64,000 nucleotides of DNA from an uncultured Paracoccaceae bacterium (GTDB taxonomy: Bacteria; Pseudomonadota; Alphaproteobacteria; Rhodobacterales; Rhodobacteraceae): positions 597,501 to 661,500 of the forward strand of contig CANMPL010000001.1 in the NCBI GenBank assembly GCA_947499715.1. The letters run 5' to 3'. Position 1 is the stretch's first letter, and every line of letters begins with the position of its first letter. The translations under genes were made by a program, and so were the position numbers. Of this stretch, positions 58,580 through 64,000 are shown in pieces. The notes under the pieces are model-generated. The model was not told the DNA's origin. It ran no database searches and saw only the letters and a program-made list of their open reading frames with translations.

Positions 58580-59130
58580 GATGCGGCCCTTAGAAATGTA
58601 ACCCAACTTGTGCCGTAGCGGCGTTGATCCAGCGCCTCAAACCCTACGGGGGCAAGTTGTGCGGCGGCCTCTTCCCAGACAATCAGGGCACCCGGCGCGA
58701 TCCAGTTTTGCGCGGCATTTAGCGCCTTGACGCCAAGGCCCTGCCCATAGGGCGGGTCCAGAAAGATCAAATCGCAGGCCGCATCAGCGGTCGGCAAAGC
58801 ATCCGCAGGCACTGTCAGCAATGTGCAATCATCACCGCGCCGCAGCTTGGCAATATTGGCGCGGATTAGCTTTTGCGCGGGTTTGCCATTGTCCACAAAG
58901 GTGACATGTGCTGCACCACGCGACAGTGCCTCTAGCCCCAGCGCGCCGGTTCCGGCAAACAAATCAAGCACCCGCGCGCCGTTGATCGGGTCACCAAAAC
59001 GCCCCCCTTGGAGCACATTGAACAGGCTTTCGCGCACGCGATCCGTTGTGGGGCGAAGGTGGGCGCTGGCGTCCCCTTTGCCGACCTCTGCAAGTGTTGT
59101 GCCGCGGTGGGTGCCTGCAATAATCCTCAC
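58576..59130 (-). CDS. rsmD: 16S rRNA (guanine966-N2)-methyltransferase
   Basis: A 184-residue methyltransferase that methylates G966 of 16S rRNA. RIIAGTHRGTTLAEVGKGD (2-20) is the family N terminus, RVLDLFAGTGALGLEALSRG (near 53-72) binds SAM, and FLDPPYGQG (near 126) is the N2-guanine motif IV. The GTG start overlaps the upstream flavoprotein stop. Length and motifs are normal. Confidence 0.95.
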   Translation of the reverse strand: MRIIAGTHRGTTLAEVGKGDASAHLRPTTDRVRESLFNVLQGGRFGDPINGARVLDLFAGTGALGLEALSRGAAHVTFVDNGKPAQKLIRANIAKLRRGDDCTLLTVPADALPTADAACDLIFLDPPYGQGLGVKALNAAQNWIAPGALIVWEEAAAQLAPVGFEALDQRRYGTSWVTFLRAAS

Positions 59131-60341
59131 CCGCGCAACAGGGCCTTCATATCGGTGGCCGGGTCGGCGATGACCGCGGGCGCTGGTGATTTGCCGCCCT
59201 CGATCAGGCGCTTGCCAACCATGTAGTTGCGCGGGTCATTCATTGCGTCCACCGCGATGAGATTGTCACCTTTGTAATACCAATGGCTTTGGCTGCCTGC
59301 CGTATCGCCCATGCGCACGATCACGTCCGTGTAGCCAATATTCAATCCGGCGATCTGCAATTTGCAGTCGTATTGATCCGACCAAAACCAAGGCTTGGGC
59401 TGATATGGCAGATCGTTTCCCAGGATGTTGAGTGCAGCATTTTCGGCCTGATCAATGGCGTTTCCGACGCTTTCGACCCTGACGCGCTGACCTTCAAACA
59501 GGCATGACGCGCAGTCGCCGGCGGCCCAAATGTGCGGGTCGGACGTGCGGCTATTTGCGTCGCAAGCAATGCCATTGTCGATAGTCAGGCCGGCGGCATC
59601 TGCCAGTGCGATTGCGGGTGTGATCCCGACACCGACGATGGCAAAGTCGATGTCCAATGAGGTGCCATCTGTCAGCTCTGCCCCGGTTACTGCGCCTGTT
59701 CCAGTCAACCGCGACAGCCCCACGCCTTCGCGGATGTCAACGCCATGTGCTGCGTGCAGGTCGCGGAAATAGGTGGATGTTTCGGGGGCGGCGACTCTTT
59801 GCAAGATCCGGTCTGCCATCTCGACCAGCGTGACTTTCACACCGCGCTTTGCGGCGACGGCTGCCGCCTCTAGCCCGATGTAACCGCCGCCGATGATGAG
59901 TGCGCGTGCACCGTCGCGAAAAGCAGGTGCCATCGCATCTGCATCAGCGAGGTTTCGCACGGTAAAGACGTTGTCCAGTGTTCCGCCAATGCTGGCTGGC
60001 AGCGCGCGCGGCTGCGCGCCGGTGGTCAGCGCCAGCGCATCATACGAAAGTACGCTGTCATCGCGCAGCGTGACCTGTTTCTTGGCCGGATCCACCGCCA
60101 CGGCATGTGTCCCTAGGATTAGGTCAATGTTCTGATTGGCGTAAAAGCTTTCAGGCCGCAGGTAGAGCCGTTCTTCGGTCATGTCACCCAGCAGGTAGGC
60201 CTTGGACAGGGGGGGGCGCTGATAGGGGGGGACAGGTTCGCTCCCAACCAAGGTTATCTGGCCGCCAAAACCTTCGCTGCGCAACTTGGCCACCAGGCTG
60301 GCACCAGCTTGGCCCGCACCAATAACGACAACATTTTGCAT
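59127..60341 (-). CDS. FAD-dependent ferredoxin/rubredoxin reductase-like protein
   Basis: A 404-residue flavoprotein. FAD motif VVVIGAGQAGASLVAKLRSE (4-23), the cysteine-poor PYQRPPLSKAYLLGDMTEE loop (near 38-57), the NAD loop LIIGGGYIGLEAAAVAAKRG (near 148-167) and the closing IWAAGDCASC (near 270) fit the ferredoxin-NAD reductase component of Rieske oxygenase and P450 systems. A C-terminal reductase domain follows. No ferredoxin or oxygenase gene is close, so partners are unknown. It heads an operon with rsmD and HAD. Confidence 0.9.
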   Translation of the reverse strand: MQNVVVIGAGQAGASLVAKLRSEGFGGQITLVGSEPVPPYQRPPLSKAYLLGDMTEERLYLRPESFYANQNIDLILGTHAVAVDPAKKQVTLRDDSVLSYDALALTTGAQPRALPASIGGTLDNVFTVRNLADADAMAPAFRDGARALIIGGGYIGLEAAAVAAKRGVKVTLVEMADRILQRVAAPETSTYFRDLHAAHGVDIREGVGLSRLTGTGAVTGAELTDGTSLDIDFAIVGVGITPAIALADAAGLTIDNGIACDANSRTSDPHIWAAGDCASCLFEGQRVRVESVGNAIDQAENAALNILGNDLPYQPKPWFWSDQYDCKLQIAGLNIGYTDVIVRMGDTAGSQSHWYYKGDNLIAVDAMNDPRNYMVGKRLIEGGKSPAPAVIADPATDMKALLRG

Positions 60342-60416
60342 GACGACTTTCCCTTATCCCGCCGCACCCTATATGCGTCAGAGAGCACGATGCAATTGTC
60401 AAAAAGGAACTGCAAC

Positions 60417-60905
60417 ATGACAATAACCGCCGGTGATCTACTCCCTGATGCAACGGTCCTTGTGATGGGTGAAGATGGACCTGAAAAGGTGCAGATCGCG
60501 GATAAGGTAAAGGGCCGCAAAGTCGTTATCTTTGGCTTGCCTGGCGCCTATACTGGCACCTGCTCGACCGCCCATGTCCCGAGCTTTATGCGCACAAAGG
60601 ACCAATTCACTGCCAAGGGCGTGGATGAAGTGATTTGTCTTGCCGTTAACGACCCTTTTGTTTTGCAGGCCTGGGGCGAGGCGACAGGTGCGACCGCCGC
60701 CGGTATTACGATGCTTGGCGATGCGGCGAGCGAATTCACAAAGGCGATCGGGATGAATTTTTCGGTCGACGCGGTTGGCTTTGTGGAGCGATCACAGCGC
60801 TATTCACTCTATGCAGAGGATGGTGTTGTGAAGGTACTCAATACCGGAGATGGCCCCGGAGAATGCGAAATTGCAGCGGGTGAAACGCTGCTTGATCAGA
60901 TCTAA
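60417..60905 (+). CDS. peroxiredoxin (Prx5-like)
   Basis: A 162-residue atypical two-cysteine-type peroxiredoxin. The peroxidatic site reads FGLPGAYTGTCSTAHVPSF (near 41-59), matching the Prx5 pattern P-x3-T-x2-C except that the usual proline before the last threonine is glycine. NDPFVLQAWGE and SQRYSLYAEDGVV match the family. AAAAAGGA precedes the ATG. A terminator follows. It is divergent from the ferredoxin-reductase-like gene. Confidence 0.93.
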   Translation: MTITAGDLLPDATVLVMGEDGPEKVQIADKVKGRKVVIFGLPGAYTGTCSTAHVPSFMRTKDQFTAKGVDEVICLAVNDPFVLQAWGEATGATAAGITMLGDAASEFTKAIGMNFSVDAVGFVERSQRYSLYAEDGVVKVLNTGDGPGECEIAAGETLLDQI

Positions 60906-60910
60906 TTTCG

Positions 60911-60936
60911 AAGGGCCGGGAATGACCCGGCCCTTT
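60911..60936 (+). terminator. intrinsic terminator after peroxiredoxin gene
   Basis: Stem AAGGGCCGGG / CCCGGCCCTT around a short AATGA-type loop, ending in a TTTT run; it also lies just behind the convergent mscS stop and may serve both genes. Confidence 0.88.
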
Positions 60937-60938
60937 TG

Positions 60939-61787
60939 TTAATCAGCGCTGACATTGACGATTGTGCGTGTCGGGAACGGAATATCGACGCCCGCTTCAT
61001 CCAGCGCCTCTTTGACCGCGCGCTTCATATCCGCCTGATAGGCAAAGTAGTCACCGCGTTTGCACCACACCCGCACCAAAAAATCGACGGAGCTCGCGTT
61101 GAGGTTATTGACCTGAATAAACGGCTCCGGGTCTGCCAAACTGCGTGGATCAGACAGGATCGTGTCGCGGATGACCTGCTCTGCCGTAGCCAGATTGGCG
61201 CCGTAGCCCACGCCGAATGACCATTCAGCACGGCGGGTATCATAGATCGAATAGTTGGTGATCGTGTTGCCCCAAACCTGCGCATTGGGGATGATGATTT
61301 GCACGTTATCGATGCTCGCCAGTTCGGTGAAGTTGAGCGTGATATCCTTAACGGTGCCCATCTCGCCGCTCACCGCGACAAAATCACCAAGCTTGATGGG
61401 GCGAAAAAAGATGATCATCACACCAGCCGCGACATTGGACAGAGTGCCTTGCAACGCCAGGCCAATCGCCAGTCCTGCCGCACCAATAACGGCCACAAGT
61501 GACGTGGTTTGAATGCCAAAGGTGTTGAGCACGAAAAGGAACGCAAATCCAATGACAACATAGCGGATAACATTGCCCAGAAAGTTGAAAAGCGTGGGCT
61601 CAAGATGGTCGTGCTTTTCACCCAAGGCCCGGACCCGACGGCTAAGCCAACCGCCGACCACAAAGCCGATAAACAAGATCACGATGGCGGTCAGCACATT
61701 GCCCAGTACCGACACCAGAAACTCCAGCGTCAACAGGTCCATGATCGACTTGCCGTCGATGATTTCGGTATTCAGTAACTTGTCCAT
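60939..61787 (-). CDS. MscS family mechanosensitive ion channel
   Basis: A 282-residue protein of classic MscS size. Three hydrophobic segments (about 18-110) end with the pore helix GLAIGLALQGTLSNVAAGVM (near 108-127). The beta domain has FRPIKLGDFVAVSGEMGTVK and the C-terminal domain follows. Such channels release solutes on osmotic downshock. The start directly follows the phhB stop. Confidence 0.94.
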   Translation of the reverse strand: MDKLLNTEIIDGKSIMDLLTLEFLVSVLGNVLTAIVILFIGFVVGGWLSRRVRALGEKHDHLEPTLFNFLGNVIRYVVIGFAFLFVLNTFGIQTTSLVAVIGAAGLAIGLALQGTLSNVAAGVMIIFFRPIKLGDFVAVSGEMGTVKDITLNFTELASIDNVQIIIPNAQVWGNTITNYSIYDTRRAEWSFGVGYGANLATAEQVIRDTILSDPRSLADPEPFIQVNNLNASSVDFLVRVWCKRGDYFAYQADMKRAVKEALDEAGVDIPFPTRTIVNVSAD

Positions 61788-62072
61788 TCAGCCCGCCAAT
61801 GCATCCATCTTTGCCGCCAATTTGGCGTCCAGCGCGCTCAAACCACCGGTATCGTGCGTGGTCAAGACAACCTCGACGGTCTTGTAGACATTTGACCATT
61901 CGGGGTGGTGGTTCAGCTTTTCAGCCCAGATCGCGGATTGGGTCATGAAACCAAACGCCTCGACAAAATTCTTGAACACAAATGTCTTTTTGACCGCATC
62001 GCGACCGTCTTGCATGGCCCAACCTGCGTCCAAAAGGGCGGCGCGTCCTGCGTCATCCAAAGCATCTGTCAT
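61788..62072 (-). CDS. pterin-4a-carbinolamine dehydratase
   Basis: A 94-residue protein. The conserved [20 protein letters not shown] segment (near 51-70) carries the catalytic histidines and [15 protein letters not shown] follows. The enzyme recycles the pterin of aromatic amino acid hydroxylases; in bacteria lacking phenylalanine hydroxylase it may serve other pterins or act as DCoH-like cofactor. It is coupled to the COG3146 gene upstream (ATGA) and mscS downstream. Confidence 0.92.
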   Translation of the reverse strand: MTDALDDAGRAALLDAGWAMQDGRDAVKKTFVFKNFVEAFGFMTQSAIWAEKLNHHPEWSNVYKTVEVVLTTHDTGGLSALDAKLAAKMDALAG

Positions 62073-63253
62073 TGTTGTTCCTCTCTGTTGTCTTTGCGAA
62101 AAGGGCCGTAGCTGGTCAGCACCTCAATTTCGTGGTCAATCGCGTCGCGTTCGTGGTCAAGATATTGGGCCACCGCCTCGCGAAAGCCCGGATCGGCGAA
62201 CCAATGCACCGAATGGGTGGTCACCGGTAGATACCCCCGCGCAAGCTTGTGTTCACCCTGCGCGCCCGCCTCGACCCGCGCCATGCCGTTGGCAATCGCA
62301 AAGTCGATGGCCTGATAATAACATAGCTCAAAATGCAGGGCAGGGTGGTGCGCAGTGCAACCCCAGTAGCGACCATAAAGCGTCTCACGCCCGATCATAT
62401 TCAACGCCCCGGCGATCGGTTGACCGTCTTGCAGCGCGAGCACCAACAAGATGTCGTCGCGCAGATGGGTCTGAGCCTCGTCAAAGAATTGCCGCGTCAG
62501 GTAAGGCGTGCCCCATTTGCGGTTTCCGGTGTCTTGATAGAACTGCCAGAAGGCATCCCAATGGTGCGGCTGGATGGCGTCTCCGGTCAGGCTGACGATC
62601 TCGCCGCCGAATGCTTGTGCCGTCGCGCGTTCCTTGCGGATGTTCTTGCGTTTGCGGCTGGACAGGTCTGCCAGAAATGCGTCGAAATCGGCGTAGCCGT
62701 TGTTTTCCCAGTGAAATTGCTGTCCGGTTCGATGTAACAACCCCATTTCAGCGGCGGCGATTGCCTCGGCCTCTGTGCAGAAGGTCGCATGCAACGACGA
62801 AAGCTCGTTGTCGCTGGCGATTTGGACGGCCCCTTGGATCAACGCGCCCATGCCCACCGCCTCAAATCCGGGGCGGGTCAGAAACCGACGTCCCGTGGCC
62901 GGGGTGAACGGCACCGCGATCTGAAGCTTGGGGTAGTAGCGTCCGCCCGCGTTTTCATAAGCGTGGGCCCAATTGAAATCGAACATGTATTCGCCCTGAC
63001 TATGCCCTTTTGCATAGAGGGGGGCCACGGCGATGACCTGATCGTCGATCTTTGCAGCAAGGTATCGCGGTTGCCAGCCAGTGCCCGGCCCGACCGATCC
63101 GCTGTCTTCCAGGGCTTTCAAAAACCGATAGGTTGTAAAGGGATCGTTCGGACGACCATCTGCCGCTTCAGGGCAGGCGCAGGCATCCCAGTCGACAGGA
63201 TTAATCTTGTCCAGCGAGGGGAAAGCGGTGATTTCGATTGGCGCATCTGTCAT
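62069..63253 (-). CDS. GNAT/FemAB-like protein of the COG3146 (DUF482) family
   Basis: A 394-residue protein. The N-terminal part has [20 protein letters not shown] and the [20 protein letters not shown] block; the centre has [14 protein letters not shown] and [20 protein letters not shown]; the C-terminal has [20 protein letters not shown], all features of the COG3146 'predicted N-acyltransferase' group related to FemAB peptidyltransferases. Its acceptor is unknown. The stop overlaps the pterin dehydratase start. Confidence 0.88.
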   Translation of the reverse strand: MTDAPIEITAFPSLDKINPVDWDACACPEAADGRPNDPFTTYRFLKALEDSGSVGPGTGWQPRYLAAKIDDQVIAVAPLYAKGHSQGEYMFDFNWAHAYENAGGRYYPKLQIAVPFTPATGRRFLTRPGFEAVGMGALIQGAVQIASDNELSSLHATFCTEAEAIAAAEMGLLHRTGQQFHWENNGYADFDAFLADLSSRKRKNIRKERATAQAFGGEIVSLTGDAIQPHHWDAFWQFYQDTGNRKWGTPYLTRQFFDEAQTHLRDDILLVLALQDGQPIAGALNMIGRETLYGRYWGCTAHHPALHFELCYYQAIDFAIANGMARVEAGAQGEHKLARGYLPVTTHSVHWFADPGFREAVAQYLDHERDAIDHEIEVLTSYGPFRKDNREEQQ

Positions 63254-63283
63254 GCGTCTAACTTGTGCGCCGCGCGGTGCGGG

Positions 63284-64000
63284 TCAAGCGGAGTAGCCTT
63301 CAAATGTCACGTTATCCGCTATTTTCCGGGCTTCAGCTTCAACCTCTGCCGACCGCACGGTCCAGCACAGGATGCGAGCGCCCTGTTGCTTGAGTTCTGC
63401 CACCCGCGGGGCCGCAAGATCGTTGACGTTGTGGCTGATGAAAGAGGCGTCAACCGCGTCGTAATCGGGGATTTGCGCCGCGCGTTTGCGAACCCCGTCC
63501 GAAATCGTTGGCCAGTCTTTTGCAACAAACGGATCGGTCACCAATCCGCGCGGGACCTGAGGCAAAATGCGGGCCATTTCGCTGATATGATGCGGGTTGA
63601 ACGACATCACGGCCACGTCGCCTTTGTAGCTGTGCAACAGGGTGGCTACAGCTTTGCCGACACCACCGATTTGCGGGCCAAGGTTGCCGTCCTGATCCTT
63701 GATCTCGATCAGCAAGGGCACTTCACCGTTGACCACTGACAAGACCTCTTGCAGCGTGGGGATCGTGCCGCGATCGTCCTTGAGCTGGATTGCCGTCAAC
63801 TCGTCTGACCGGTGTTGTGCAACTGGCCCTTTGGCAGGTGTCAGCCGCGACAGATCATAGTCGTGAAACACCATGGGGACGCCATCGCGCGAAACCTGGA
63901 TGTCGATTTCCATGCCATACCCTGCCGCGACTGCGGCCATGATGGACGCAATGCTGTTTTCAACACGCCCATGCGCACGACGATGCAGGCCGCGATGCGC
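63284..64000 (-). CDS. glycerophosphodiester phosphodiesterase (5' end beyond window)
   Basis: A GDPD-fold protein whose frame stays open to the window edge. The start of the open part reads AHRGLHRRAHGRVENSIASI, with the HR metal site and the PENS-like VENS block; GMEIDIQVSRDGVPMVFHDY (Glu/Asp and His metal ligands) follows. PLLIEIKDQD and GARILCWTV complete the TIM-barrel markers. The enzyme hydrolyses glycerophosphodiesters to glycerol 3-phosphate and an alcohol. An internal ATG at 63940 is not the true start because it would lose the HRG motif. Confidence 0.93.
   Translation of the reverse strand, partial: AHRGLHRRAHGRVENSIASIMAAVAAGYGMEIDIQVSRDGVPMVFHDYDLSRLTPAKGPVAQHRSDELTAIQLKDDRGTIPTLQEVLSVVNGEVPLLIEIKDQDGNLGPQIGGVGKAVATLLHSYKGDVAVMSFNPHHISEMARILPQVPRGLVTDPFVAKDWPTISDGVRKRAAQIPDYDAVDASFISHNVNDLAAPRVAELKQQGARILCWTVRSAEVEAEARKIADNVTFEGYSA

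Overview
The window is a 64 kb stretch of a high-GC alphaproteobacterial chromosome. It most resembles the roseobacter group of Rhodobacterales (family-level inference from protein sequences; no search was run). Supporting signs are a 23S-5S end of an rRNA operon followed, at a distance, by initiator tRNA; a uvrC-pgsA-moaD-moaE block; phaA-phaB; ETF-ubiquinone oxidoreductase; a TRAP substrate-binding protein; a DUF6478-like protein; and tightly packed operons with ATGA/GTGA/TTGA start-stop overlaps. No prophage, transposase, CRISPR array or recognisable defence system was seen.

Layout. 1-3072: 3' part of 23S rRNA, 5S rRNA, terminator, an opposite-strand sulfotransferase, and initiator tRNA with its own promoter and terminator. 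3132-9545: fumarylpyruvate-hydrolase-like enzyme, glycosyltransferase, two-gene ABC exporter, S49 peptidase, small zinc-ribbon protein, Na/Ca antiporter and a pteridine-reductase-like SDR. 9546-9827: a gene-free region with a perfect TTAA-N7-TTAAC inverted repeat, a short palindrome and a perfect DnaA box. 9828-13663: uvrC, pgsA, moaD, moaE and convergent tag. 13720-18119: EAL protein with an altered catalytic motif, phaA, phaB, a 36-codon ORF, a LysR regulator with a palindrome against its start codon, and a YdcH/DUF465 protein. 18238-24577: tRNA methyltransferase, DUF2007, polyprenyl diphosphate synthase, ispE, TPR protein and ETF-QO. 24769-32666: a long plus-strand series: greA, membrane coiled-coil protein, auxin-efflux-type carrier, S-formylglutathione hydrolase, DUF188, EamA transporter, HAD hydrolase, ornithine-cyclodeaminase-family enzyme, phytanoyl-CoA-dioxygenase-family enzyme and alpha/beta hydrolase. 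32663-43437: diguanylate cyclase, MFS, zapE, LysM protein, two secreted proteins, and a minus-strand operon of two CPBP proteases with accD, a membrane protein and folC nearby. 43551-49969: ilvD, lipoprotein, DUF6478 pair, 2,4-dienoyl-CoA reductase and methyltransferase. 50154-57919: LysR, a second diguanylate cyclase, OmpA-like protein, AhpD-like protein, GNAT, CinA-like protein, sfsA, map, orphan DctP and a doubtful small ORF. 57938-64000: HAD, rsmD, ferredoxin-reductase-like flavoprotein, peroxiredoxin, MscS, pterin dehydratase, COG3146 protein and a glycerophosphodiesterase cut by the window end.

Most genes are housekeeping. Those least explained are the translationally coupled HAD/OCD/PhyH/hydrolase cassette (29454-32666), the conserved-looking proteins of unknown function beside greA and after ilvD, and the palindromic regulatory sites upstream of uvrC, lysR and the dienoyl-CoA reductase gene. 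Four convergent gene pairs share a 4-base overlap of their stop codons with no terminator between them, which is an unusual density of end-to-end packing.
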